The position numbers and the translations under genes were made by a program. From Oxytricha trifallax (Eukaryota > Ciliophora > Spirotrichea > Sporadotrichida > Oxytrichidae): a stretch of 64,000 nucleotides of DNA. Shown here in pieces: positions 36,270 to 48,429 of this stretch (position 1 is the stretch's first letter; each line of letters begins with the position of its first letter). The notes beneath the pieces were generated by a model. It was not told the DNA's origin. It was given only the letters and a program-made list of their open reading frames with translations, and did no database searches. Location of the stretch: positions 1-64,000 of the forward strand of contig ARYC01003907.1 in NCBI GenBank assembly GCA_000711775.1, given 5' to 3'.

Positions 36270-38010
36270 GAGACATTTCTGCTGTAAAACCAATTTTAAC
36301 CAAACTAACTTAGTAAAAGATATACTTTGTTTTCATGCGGTAACAGGAAAATTTTGCAATAACCATTTTACCCGGACACTGATATTGAATCAGGAAGAAC
36401 TGATGAAAATGACTCCTAAATTATAGAAGGTAGCATTTACAAGGATCCATTACAGATAAAATTTTCAATTACTAAAGGATGTAAGGTAAGTGTATAAGGA
36501 ATTTTTAGATTCCTGAATTTTTTATATTAAATATCTTTTTCTCCACAAGGTCACCTCCTTCTAGAAGGGGTGCCTGTGTTTAATAATCTTTTTAGATTTA
36601 ACATTAATACTTACTGATTTTAAAATTTCAGTCGGCTTGAACTGTTGTAATTATAAGAAAATGGCATGAACTCTATACTTTGCATTAAATAAATCATAAA
36701 TTTCTTATTTTTCAATAGTCCTATTATATAAGTAAAGAACTAAGATTAGTTGAGTAAGAGGACTCAAAAAATTATGAAACCTTTATAAATTGGAAAGAAG
36801 TAGAAGAGACAATCAACTAACAAAATTATATCACTTTGACTGAGATTTTTAACACACAACTTGAAAATTATCTTTCTTAATAAAGCCCTCAATCTTTAAT
36901 TAACAAAACTTTCTATTTGGTTCATATCTTGAACTCAGCTAAAATGATTCCTAGTATTGGTGTGAAGAAAAAGGATGTTAATAAACTCATGAAGTTTAAT
37001 GAAATAATAAGGACTACAATAAATATTCCTAAAACAGATTTGATTCAGAATTTCTATATCTAGCTCTAACTATAGTATTGCCAAAATAGTAGCAGTTAGG
37101 TTTTTTCTGTCGTAATTTAATCAAAATTTTAGGTTTTATATTTGAAGGGGAAGTTGTCGATGAAGTGGTAGAAGTTGAAGAAGTAAGATAAATTTCAAAA
37201 ATGTTAAAATAATTCAAGGATAAGAAAGATGACTTGACTTGGAAATAGTGATATATAAAATTCATAATAATAAAGATAACTTACTCCATATTTAATTTAG
37301 AGTAATTCAATTTCTAATTAAAAATTAATATTCAAATCTAATATTGGAATAATAATACTCAATTTCAAATACAAGAAAGTCATAACACTCAGATCAATTG
37401 TTAACCAATCACCCTAACCTTTCACTAAAACCCAGTGAGTTAAACCATCAGTAGTATCACTTGCTTCTTAGGATACTTTTAAAGTTTGAAAGGATCTCTT
37501 AACTTAAGTTACAGATCTTTGTAGTTTTTAAAACTGATCAGATTTCTGGCAAGAAAAGAAAGAATATAAGAAAAATTACATAATAAATACAAAAAATAAT
37601 AAATTTAATAAAAGATTAACTTTGTACAAAAAGATGCAATTTAGATTAATGGGATTTAAGACTTAAGAGCTTAATAAAATTTAACCATGGTTTGATAGCT
37701 TTGATAATCTACAAACAATTTTCCTAACATAAGGATAAAAAATATTTGAAACCTCTATATTATAAAAATATGATCATTTCATCAATCCTAGAAAACATAA
37801 AAGAATCATAAATTAGGATCAGCAAACTTCATAGTAAAGAAATAAACATAGTTTTGGTACTTAAACATAAATTTTCAAAAACATCTACTCTTCTCGTTAA
37901 CCAGCAAATATGCAAAACTAATTTCAAAAGAGAAAAGCGAAAAAGAAAACAGAATACTCAGAGATTAATGGAATGATCCTACTATCATAAAGGTGATAAA
38001 ATTAAGTTAA
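36270..38010 (+). CDS. Interrupted gene-like locus, unknown product
   Basis: A run of plus-strand coding-like pieces of higher GC. 36290-36486 reads ILQQPFYPDTDIESGRTDEN and YKDPLQIKFSITKGCK, then GTAAGTG, with a 66-bp AT-rich stretch ending CACAAG. 36718-37060 reads YYISKELRLVEQEDSKNYET, NWKEVEETINQQNYITLTEI, KMIPSIGVKKKDVNKLMKFN. 37127-37254 (after a TTTTAG acceptor) reads GFIFEGEVVDEVVEVEEVRQ. 37357-37705 and 37713-37990 continue (FLKLIRFLARKERIQEKLHN; KFSKTSTLLVNQQICKTNFK). Order and strand are consistent. The pieces could be exons, macronuclear-destined segments split by IESs, or a relic. No family is recognised. Confidence 0.45.
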
Positions 38011-38591
38011 ATGCGAAAAAACTCTGAAATGAGCTTGAACCTTTATACTTAAACTTAAATAAGATTGGAAGTCCAAAGTGACCTCATTATGGCCAATTTA
38101 TCAATATTTTTACTTATAACTTATTATTGATGATAATAAATATAATTCACAAATTTCTAATTTATTTATGGTTGGCATTGTAAAAAATTTCTATTTACAT
38201 ATTTATATTTTTTTTGCTATGATCCTACAAAAACTGCATTTTGGATTATTCATAGGTATAAAACCCTGAAAAATAATAATGATAAACAATAAGTTCTTTA
38301 AAATAATAAGAATTAATGAAATAAAAAGTAGATTTAATAATGTATTAACTATATTATGAAGAAATATGTTACTAATATGGAATTCTCTAATAGAGATTAT
38401 TAGCAATTAAGATTTTAAAGTGAAAAGATTTCTCATTTTTCTTTTGTTATTTGAAAATATAATAATGAGCCGTTGTGAATATATGATTTATTAAGTTAAT
38501 ATATATATAATATACATTCAAAGATTAATCATTTAGATTAATGTTCTCCCTATATTTCTTTAATGCTAGAATGTGATAAAGTAAAGATCAC

Positions 38592-38618
38592 ATATATATA
38601 TATATATATATATATATC
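38592..38618. repeat. (TA)n microsatellite
   Basis: About 13 tandem TA units. A shorter TA tract also lies at 12720-12736 inside TBE-B. Confidence 0.95.
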
Positions 38619-38984
38619 TTACTAAATCAATTACTCAGCCCTTTTAAATTGTAATAATATATTGTAATTTAAAAATTTATAGAAGATTTTTCGACATGTA
38701 ATTTATAGTGGTAGCAGCAACGTGCTCTAATAGGAGAAGAAATGAAAAATTATAAAATACATTCTCCTAACTAATGATTTTTACATTGATTATAAATATA
38801 ATTTGATCTAGAATTACATGAAATAAGGAGCAATTACTAAATTTATTATAGGAATTAAACAATCAATCTAAAATTTTACAGAATTGAATATATTTGTCCA
38901 GTAATAATTAGAGGGAGTATAAGAAACACTAGGCTAAATTTTAAATGCAAAAGTATTTTCAAATCTTCAATTAATTAAATAAAT

Positions 38985-39603
38985 GGCTATGAGGTAGTAT
39001 CCTCCCCCCCCTAATGTATACTTTTCTTTTTGTAGTCTGATAGAGTTTTTGACGCTGAGTAATAGTAGCAGATGAACATGGAATGTGCGAGCAATAGTTT
39101 TGGAGCTATGGCCTCATCAAAGTCACTTTTTATATATAAAAATCATTATAAATTTTAGATAAAATTTCGAATTTTTCACAAAATTTAATTTCTCTAAAAT
39201 TAATGATTTTTGCAGTTTTTAACTAAATTAACAAATTATATCTAATATATTATAATTTTATAAAGTGATTTTAAAATCATTTTAACTTTCATTTAAGATT
39301 TTCATAAAGACTATAAAAGTTCACTTTATAAAATTATAATATATTATATATAATTTGTTAATTTAGTTAAAAACTGCAAAAATCATAAATTTTAGAGAAA
39401 TTAAATTTTGTGAAAAATTCGAAATTTTATCTAAAATTTATAATGATTTTTATATATAAAAAGTGACTTTGATGAGGCCATAGCTCCAAAACTATTGCTC
39501 GCACATTCCATGTTCATCTGCTACTATTACTCAGCGTCAAAAACTCTATCAGACTACAAAAAGAAAAGTATACATTAGGGGGGGAGGATACTACCTCATA
39601 GCC
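38985..39603. repeat. Foldback FB2 with 8-bp target duplication
   Basis: Near-perfect inverted arms of about 280 bp start GGCTATGAGGTAGTATCCTC and include a C7-8/G7 run and GGAATGTGCGAGCAATAG. The short centre lies near 39280-39310. AAATAAAT occurs immediately outside both ends (38977-38984 and 39604-39611), the 8-bp duplication typical of hAT-type insertion. Arm identity is very high, so the insertion is recent. It has no coding capacity. Confidence 0.85.
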
Positions 39604-39689
39604 AAATAAATCAATCATTATACTTTTGTAAACTTTCTTCATGAATATACCATAAATTATAAATTAATTGAGACAGAAAGTCATTATTA

Positions 39690-40548
39690 TCTTTGTTTTA
39701 ATTAATAACTTTAGTATAGTAACTTAATAATGTCTTATTTATTCCACTTTAATTCTTGATTCTTCAGGTGATTTCTTTCAGAATCTAAAATCTCCTAATT
39801 TTCTCTTTTTTATGAGTTATCTTTTTTAATTTAGTAATTTCCAAGATTGGCATAATTCTTGTTAATTCTACTTTTAAAAATACTAATAAAAATAATAATC
39901 TATCCACATTAGGGCCTCAATAGCTCTCGGATATCATAAATGTAAAATAAGTATAAGTAATATCAAATTCTATTAAGTTATTTTAAATCATTTAATCTAT
40001 TCAAATTTTTTGGTTGTTACTTTAAGTTTGATATCAAATTCAAACCTAACAACTTCTGATTTTACAATTTGTCTCTTTTTTGTCTATGTAACTTTATGTT
40101 CTCAAGTTAAATTCTCTCTCTCTCTAGAAGTCTTGAATTTTCTCTATTCTTTGCTGCGTCTCTGTGGCATAATCATGAAACTTGGCCTCTTAATATATAG
40201 TGAACTGTTGTTAGTTGTGCTCATTCTGAATCGTTTGGTTACTTTTTAAAATAAATATTAACAAAGTGAAAGTACCTCAATTATAATTTAGGTAGATTGA
40301 GACATCTGTACTAGAAGGTTTTTTTTTTAATTATACAGTTGTTATCAATTTATAATTACTTTAATATTCAATAATAAAATATACATTTATACCAAGTTTA
40401 TTTTAATAATCGAAATATATGATTTAATGTACTTACTTTCATCTATTAGTAAATTTTGTATTATGAGTTGATTATTTTATATTAATTTTTATCTTCTCTC
40501 ATTTTAATTAGAGAAAGCTTTAAACTTTGATTTGAAGTGTCTATCATT
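39690..40548 (-). CDS. Coiled-coil protein gene-like locus
   Basis: Three minus-strand pieces lie in order. 40548-40438: MIDTSNQSLKLSLIKMREDK, IINSQYKIYQQMK, then GTAAGTAC as a possible donor. 40255-39985: NEHNQQQFTIYQEAKFHDYA, TETQQRIEKIQDFQREREN, then TGA, then TQTKKRQIVKSEVVRFEFDI. About 39890-39695: NYANLGNYQIKKDNSQKREN, ILDSERNHLKNQELKWNKQD. The composition is Gln/Glu/Lys-rich and heptad-like. It is probably a host coiled-coil protein split by introns or IESs. One internal TGA and frame changes leave its state uncertain. Confidence 0.45.
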
Positions 40549-41002
40549 TAAGATCATATAGATTAATTTTCAGACAGATTCTTATGAAATAATGTTGACA
40601 ATATATTTGAAATATTATAAATTTCAATATATTTTTATATAATTCATATATAAATGTCTCTTACTCTCTTGTGGATGTTTGAAGGATGAAACTTTTAGCT
40701 AGATCTTAATTTAAGGATTTACTCACAAATTTAAAACTTATAAGGTTCGAAAAATGAATTTGATAAATAATTAAATACAATATTCAAATTTATAATCGGC
40801 TTTTCTACCTACTCAAAGATATTAGAACAACAAATTGTAATTAAGATAAATTGTTTAATATGCTTAAAATTCATTGTTTTATTTTCTCTTTATTACAGAT
40901 ATGTCATTGGGATATTAGGCAATGATTATAATAGATTACACTAAAGATCTTAAAAGGCTATATTACCTTGAAATATTCTATATTTTTGTGTTTGATGTTG
41001 TA

Positions 41003-41432
41003 TTATTGTAGGAATACATAAGATTTCGGAAAAATGAAATAAATTAAAATTAATAAAAATATAATTCGTGGCAGTTAACTTTCTGGAAACCTAGGCAATA
41101 TTTGGTGCTTGTTCGATAGATAATTTTAAATTAACTGGACTTTACTATAGGTGGTACCCCTCTCTCGCATCCCTGAAGAGAGATAACTCGACTTTAATTC
41201 TGGTGATTTATTTAGTTAATTTTGTTGCCTGAATTAAAGTCGAGTTATCTCTCTTCAGGGATGGATGTGAGAAAGGGGCACCGCCTATAGTAAAGTCCAG
41301 TTAATTTTAAATTCTCTATCGAACAAGCACCAAATATTGCCTAGGTTTCCAGAAAGTTAACTGCCACGAATTATATTTTTATTAATTTTAATTTATTTCA
41401 TTTTTCCGAAATCTTATTTATTCTTACAATAT
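41003..41432. repeat. MITE-like element M2
   Basis: A long palindrome of about 430 bp. ATTGTAGGAATACATAAGAT at the left pairs with the right end ATCTTATTTATTCTTACAAT. The arms include CTGGAAACCTAGGCAATATT and AGTAAAGTCCAGTTAATTTT, nearly identical in inverse order, meeting near 41215. It shares terminal and inner motifs with M1 (19357-19765). It is non-coding. Confidence 0.8.
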
Positions 41433-42179
41433 CATAAAAATATATTATTGTATAAAATTAGTCTCTATTCTTTTTATAAGTCTGCATTTTTTTTATTTTT
41501 AATAAATAGATCTTTATTAACTTAGCTTAAATTTAATTAACAAAGTGTTTTATTTTGTTTAAGAATCTCATATTTTGAGTTCTAAATTATAAATATAATT
41601 TATTATTTTTACAATAAATAAATTAAAAATAATTTTATATGATCTATCTTAAATTTACATAAAATTTAACATAACCAATGATATAGTAATATTTTGTCGC
41701 CTAAATTTATTTTAATTAATCTTTAAACCTTAAATCATTATTAAATATAAATAATTATTAAATGCTTTTTGTTAAACAAAATTATAGAAATAGCAACTGC
41801 TTTTATAAAATTTATAACTATTTTATTTAGGATCGTATAATTTACTTTATATCGGAAAACCACTTTTGTCAGCACAAGAAGTTTAATTTTGAGCAATTAA
41901 TTTATAATATTTTTGCTATTTACGTTGAACATTCAGAAATATAGCTCTCATATTAAACAAATAGTTCCTTTATTAATTGCCCATGATATGATTTCTTCAC
42001 TTTCAACTTTTCATTTTCATTATATTTAATTAAAAGAATTTAAAAAATAGGATGAAAAAAAAATATGAAATAATACGAGAATATTTCCAATAACAATTGA
42101 AAATAAAGAAAATATATTGAAAAAGATGATATTTTGTAATTTTATTAAGAGAATTTAAGATAATTAAGGGCAATTAATA

Positions 42180-43012
42180 TACCTCGAAAATCATCATCAA
42201 TTGTTAATTGCTTGCTCTTCTCTGAAACTTAGATACCACCTCGAAACTTTTTGATATCATTGTCTCCGATTATACAAACTTAGGAGATTTGATCGCAGCC
42301 GACGGAGACTTTCTGGTGGTCAATGCCTTCGAAGGTGAGCTCGTCCTTAATGTCTGGGTTGATTCTGACGGTGCTACCTGGGAGCAAATCAATTTTCTTG
42401 GATTGCTATCCAGCGAGGGAGTCCTCGACCTCAACGGATCTGCCATCTTTTAAATCACGACATTGATGGGGAAATTAGCATGTAATACTCGTCTCATCTT
42501 ATATCTGTAACCCTGCACTCATCATTAACAGGAAAAGCTTACCATTACAAGAAAAGCTCAATTCCCTTACCGGAAATCTCTAAGCCAACTCAGCTTCAAC
42601 TTATTGGAATTCTTCAGATGCAGAAATGGAATTTGTTGCAGTGGTGATCACTGCAGCAGTCGTTGTGTGATTGACATATTTCAGCCTGAATTGTTGGATG
42701 GACAAGGTCTCCATTGATGTAGAAACCGAATTCATTGCAGTGGGTGTGCTCATCACAGACTCCACCAAGGTTCATTTTACCACAGGTCTTCACAGAAGTA
42801 GCTGGTTGTTTCTAAGCATCTAGTTGAGGATCAGCGTGGATGCAGTATTGAACTAATTTCACTTTAAGCCAGTCGGGCAGGCAGTTTCATTGCACTTAAG
42901 AATTTGACCAGCACTGAATATTTGCTCGTTTGTGACCTCTGAAGTGATGATAGATGCTGAAATCAACAATGAAAAAGCCGACTACTGCGAGTGAAATAAT
43001 AAACTTCTTTAT
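42180..43012 (-). pseudogene. Cysteine-rich secreted protein gene-like locus
   Basis: Minus strand: a signal-peptide-like KKFIISLAVVGFFIVD at 43009-42960 whose expected ATG reads ATA. Then come SASIITSEVTNEQIFSAGQI and KCNETACPTG in a second frame. A third frame has TCGKMNLGGVCDEHTHCNEF and ICQSHNDCCSDHHCNKFHFC, with many Cys in pairs. After another shift, LLPGSTVRINPDIKDELTFE and VSVGCDQISQVCIIGDNDIK follow, down to about 42180. A 30-bp intron-like GTAAGC...GTGCAG lies near 42530. The high GC of this block and the repeated Cys pattern argue for a genuine gene. The ATA start and at least three frame changes suggest a paralogous relic, or segments joined differently in the macronucleus. Confidence 0.6.
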
Positions 43013-43029
43013 TTATTAAGGGATTCTAA

Positions 43030-46000
43030 TCAATTATTAATTATAATAATGAAGGGAGAATATAAATAGATTCAAAAATTATATAAAATACTTAATTTAT
43101 TTTCTTTCATCCTATTTTTGACATTCTTTTATTTCTTTAAAGTTGGAAATATTTTATTAAATAATAAAAAATTTTTGACTTTCTTGCATAAATTTAATCA
43201 TATAAATATTTTGGTAGTTGTACTTTTAAAATTAAGCTGAAGATAACATAGTCAATTTACAATGAATTTTCCTTTTTCTCTTTCAATATTATTGCTCTTT
43301 TGTTAAAGAAGTTAAGAGTCAAACATTTCTGCTCTAACGCTTATTTACACATTATCTACTCTAATAAATATAAGCTCTTTTGTTTTTAATTAAATAAAAT
43401 TACATTTTAAGTTTATCATAGAAAAATAGTCTCATTTTAGTATTTTCAAAAAAATTAAAGTAATTAAAATAATTATTCTATTAGAAATAAATATTCTATA
43501 TATTTCAGTATTTACTAATTATATCTTTTTGTTATTATAAAAAAAGCTAAAATTATATTTATAAAAAGAATATATTATTTATTATTAATAGTGTTAGTTT
43601 TTTTTAAAAAAATTTAACTTAAACCTCATAAAATAATTTATCAATATGCTTGTATATTTTGAATTATGAATAAATATAATAAATTTAGTAATTTTGTGTT
43701 AATTTTATTTTATTTTGTTAATATTTCAATAAATTATTTTATAAAATTGACAAATAAAAATAAAGTTTATAATTAAAAAACGTAGTCTTTAATTTAGGTC
43801 AACATTGGTTTAGACTGCGCACATACAAAAATATAAATAAACAATTCATAGTGAAACTGAAAGAAAATGTCAAAGAACTTATTTTTGGAATATTGAAGAA
43901 GAATATATTTTAAATTATAAAATAATGAAAATACTATTATATATCTAATATGTTTCCTAACAGGTTTTTTACTTAATATTAAGATTCACTTTCATTTGAC
44001 ATAAAATATTTTCACTTATTTTTATGATTTTCTATTTACTTTATTTTACAGCAGTATTTATAAAGTTAAATGTACTAATCGTTTATATAAATTTCAATTT
44101 ATTAATTGAGTTTATCTAAATTAATAGCTGATTGTCAATATTTTAGTTTGTAAAAACTATTGATATAATTACTCTTTGCAAAGCGTAATTAAATTAAAAA
44201 GTATTTTTTATAGGTAAATATAAAATATTGCTTAATTAAAATATTTTTTAATTAAAAAATATTTAATTTTGTTAAGTATAATGTTGATAATTTAAGATTA
44301 AGTAAAATAATTTCTTTTTGTATATTTTTCATCTTAAAAAATAGTTAAACTAAGCAAATATTACTTATTTTTTAAATAAATCCTTTAAATTTACTAAATT
44401 TTAAATTTAAACAAATAAAATATAAAATTGAAATTAATCATTCTAAATTAATTCTTGATTATTGTACTAACTTTAACAATATTGAATTAATGAGATAATT
44501 AATAAGATATTAATATTAAAGAAAAATTTAATTTTTAGCTACATATTTAGCAAAGACAATTTTAAACTTGTTCACTCTTAATATTTAAGGCATTATCAGA
44601 GAAAACTATTTTTTAATTTTTTGTTAAACAAACAGAATCTATATACTCCTTAAATTTATTATATTTTTTTCTCAATAATTCATTCCTACTTAAATAATTG
44701 TTATGATTACATTTATATTATACGAAATTTTAAATTTATAATAAAAATAAAACTATATATTGTAAAGCTTTTCTTTTTGTTTAAATGTTACTATCTGATT
44801 TAAACATTTATGGACTCTCATAAAAGTTTTAATCTATAACAAGTTATTATAATTTATTAGTTTAATTAATTTTAATAAATCTTAATTTTGCTTAATAATA
44901 GTTAAAATATAATTTAAATTAGCTTTAATTAAAAATCAACACTAATTTGAATTATTTCTCGTATTAAATATACTTTAACACTTTGGGTTTGATTTTTATT
45001 AATCGCAAGTGTGAAAAAATAATTTCATGCATAAATATTTATAGTTTTTTATTGAAGCTACAAATATTGTTTGTTATAGATTCCGATATGTAAAACAATT
45101 TTCTAAGAAGTTCATAACTATATCTTAACCACAAATGCTTGTAAAACTCGACAAACTTAAATTTAAATTAAGAAAACTTAAAAGTCATGATCACAAATAG
45201 CTCTAGCTATCTTTGCGTAAGTGATTCTTGTGACAGTATTATTAAAGCTGAATGTTTTTTATACAAAAATAGTTATAATAGCTTTGTTTCAAGACTATAC
45301 CAATAATTTTGTTGAAAAATTCATGCTAGTTTAAAAGATAACAGAAATTCCAGAAACAGCAAGAATCGTAAGAAATATTTCGAAGAACAAAAAAATAAAT
45401 TAAAACATTTTCTAGCAATTTAATCTTTTTAAATTTGGCAAGATTAAATGTCTTCATATTGTTTTTGGATGAAATTGATTGGTATTAGCAAATGAATATA
45501 TAAATTCAATAGAGTAATACTGCAATAATAACTGATCAAACATTTATATGTTTAGCTTTTACTTATCTACATGTATCTAAAAATGCAATTTTTTATTTAT
45601 AAAAGTATTTAAATGCTGATTTATTTTCAAAAATTTATGCGCATTAGTTGATGCCTAATAATTAATTAATAAAAATAATAACATTTTGAAACATTTCAAC
45701 TAAATAAATAAGATCATAAAAAAAAGAATTTGAAAGTACTAAGCATCTTTATTATAAACATAATATTAGAATTGAATAATAATACAGTTAGCTTTTTAAT
45801 CAATCAAGGGCATTTTTCATATAACTAAACTTCAACATTATATAAAAAATAAAACACGATATTCTTGGAAAAGAATTTAAATAAAAAATAAATAAACAGG
45901 AAATTTATCCAAATGTATGAGTCAAAACTAATTCATATTCGATCATAGATACTTTAATTTCTCAGAATTTTAATCAATCTTATAAATTGTAATATTTGTT

Positions 46001-46140
46001 AATAAATTAAAAAATTAAAATTTCCAGATATCTTAAAGAGTATAATTATTCTTAAAAGAATAAATAAATAACATAGTATCAAGCAATTAAAATTAAAAAA
46101 AAACTATCATATTACTTAAAAAAAGAAATAAAAAATAAAG
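43030..46140. other. AT-rich stretch, mostly empty
   Basis: No repeat or known gene. The one candidate is a plus-strand open stretch at 45190-45475 reading QVILVTVLLKLNVFYTKIVI and FVEKFMLVQKITEIPETARI, about 90 codons without TGA. That is within chance expectation for this code and composition. Confidence 0.4.
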
Positions 46141-46141
46141 A

Positions 46142-46317
46142 ATGATGGATTAATTGATTTTAGTAAATGAGACACAGTAGAAAAGCATTGAAATACAAAA
46201 TTTAATGAAAAAATCTTTAAAAATTTCTCTCTCTGAAAAGTGAAGTATAAAGGAAACCTCTGAGTACACTATAGATGAAGTGGAATTTATAAAATAATAT
46301 CATTTTTTATTATGAAT
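46142..46317 (+). other. Possible short coding segment
   Basis: MMDQLILVNETQQKSIEIQN, then LMKKSLKISLSEK, TGA, SIKETSEYTIDEVEF. It starts with two ATGs. The Glu/Ser/Lys content is more protein-like than the neighbours. It is weak, and could be one macronuclear-destined segment or chance. Confidence 0.2.
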
Positions 46318-46319
46318 AA

Positions 46320-48420
46320 AGATTATTTTAGGAGAAAATTCTGATTACACTATAAACTATTATTCATAAAAGATTTACGGCTATAATAATAATTAATTAA
46401 AATAATAAGGTTTAAACTCAAGACAATTTAATTCTTTGCTTTTCTTACTTAAGTTATATAGAAATAATTTAATTTTTGGATATTCAATAAATAAAAGAAA
46501 ATTTTATTTAAAATTTGCCTATAATTGCTCAATCATATGACAAAAAAATAGTGCACTTTAGATAATTTTTGTGAAGTCTAACCATAACAATAAATCTAAG
46601 TTATTTTATATCAAAATAATTCAAGTCTACTTAGAAAAACAAACATAATGAATATAATTTAGTATTTCCCTAGCTTCAAATTATTTAAATTGTTATAATT
46701 GTGATTCTTTATTTTTTCCTTATCAACTCTAAATTCTTTTTTTCTTTTGACTGTCTTTTAGATATAGCCAATATTTTATTTCATATTTTTTTCTTCTATT
46801 TTTAATATATAATTATTCTTTATAGAAAATTTATTCTCAATTTATTTAAAAATGGCTTCTATTATATTTCTTAGAAAATATCATCCCTTTAGTAATTGCT
46901 TATCATGATTGAGTCAAAGTTTGTATTATTATTTCCTAACGCTGCTTTATGTTTTAACCTAATCTATAATTTAAGGAGCCATAATGCCTAAAATCTTATA
47001 GGAAATTATCTTTCTCAGAGCTTTTTTATATTTCTGAGTTATTAAGATACCTAATAAACTTTAAGTTATACTTTCAGGATGTTTTCTATATTTAATTCTG
47101 ATAAAGAGAAGAATTTTTAATTGCATTTCTTTAAATCTAACTAGTAATTTAGCATCCTAAAGGTAATGTTTAATGAAATTTCATTTGAATAGATTTTATA
47201 GCTGAGTAGGCTAAACCCAATTAATTAGTTAAAACGTTAAAAATTTAATATATGCTACATGGGAAAATATATCAATCATGAAAAAGGATTAATCTTACTC
47301 AAAGAATGAGCGTCTACATTTAGACATTTATAATATCCTATTAATACATTTTGTTTTTTAATCTTAAAAATTAACTTTAAGAGTTTAAGAATTAATATAA
47401 ATTCATTAGTTTAACCAAAATTATGCCAAGATAAAATTTACATACTCTTAAATTTATTAGATTGGTGAGGCGATATTAAGAGTGCTCTTTTTTTTTTGTA
47501 AAAGGAATACATTTAATTATAATGATATTAAATATACTCAAATCATGCCGTTTATAATATAAAAATTTACTGTTTTGCAATAAAAATCATAAAATATACA
47601 ATTTTTATCATTACCAACTTTAAAAGCTTCAAACCTTTTCAACATAAAATGACAATTTTAATAAGAATGAATTACAGTTGAAGGATTATTAAGAAATAAT
47701 TTAAAAAGTACTTAGATGATTTTAAAAATACCCAAGAAAAGATTATGGTTTGGTGAGAGCAACATAAGAAATATCTTTTTAATAGTATTTCCATATTATT
47801 TGATAGCCTGTTTAGTATGCTATAAAGAGTTATCAAATTTATATTTTAAAATTTTACCTGCGAACTCAAAAAAACTAAATTTTAATTTGTTAAACTCTCT
47901 AACTTAGTGCAAAAGTTACTTCTACAATATTAATACATGCTATAATAACTATCCATGTATAGTAAAGTAAATATATTATCTAACATTAAATGAACAACAA
48001 TGAACTTTGAATTTCTTCAAATAAATTTGTAACTTTTGGTATTAATTTATTATTACCTAAATTTATTATAGGATTTATTCTTATTGTAAAAAAACTGTTT
48101 AAAAACAACTAAAGCTAAATAGTAATTTTTGTATTTTAAAAGTGATTAATTATTATGAATAATAAAAATATAAAGAAGTGAAAAAATAATAATTAAAGAT
48201 AGAACAGATACTTTAATTAATCTAAAAAATGGCAAATATATTACTAAATTTAATAAGTATAAATTAGATTGATCCTAAGATTCATAGTTATTATGTACTA
48301 AACCCCAACTTTTAGATTATAATAACTTTCTAATTTATAGCATCTACTGAGAGCAGATAGCATTCTAAAAAAAATTTATCTTAAAATAAAATAATAAATA
48401 GTATAAAATTTCTAATGGTA
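46320..48420. other. AT-rich stretch, no gene supported
   Basis: A 63-codon plus-strand frame at 47716-47907 (MILKIPKKRLWFGESNIRNI) is open in the standard code too, but nothing supports it beyond length. Confidence 0.4.
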
Positions 48421-48429
48421 ATCAGACGA

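Noticed and set aside
37029-37265. 78-codon minus-strand frame with Ser/Thr repeat
   Set aside because: Antisense to the acidic segment EGEVVDEVVEVEEV on the plus strand, which fits the surrounding locus.
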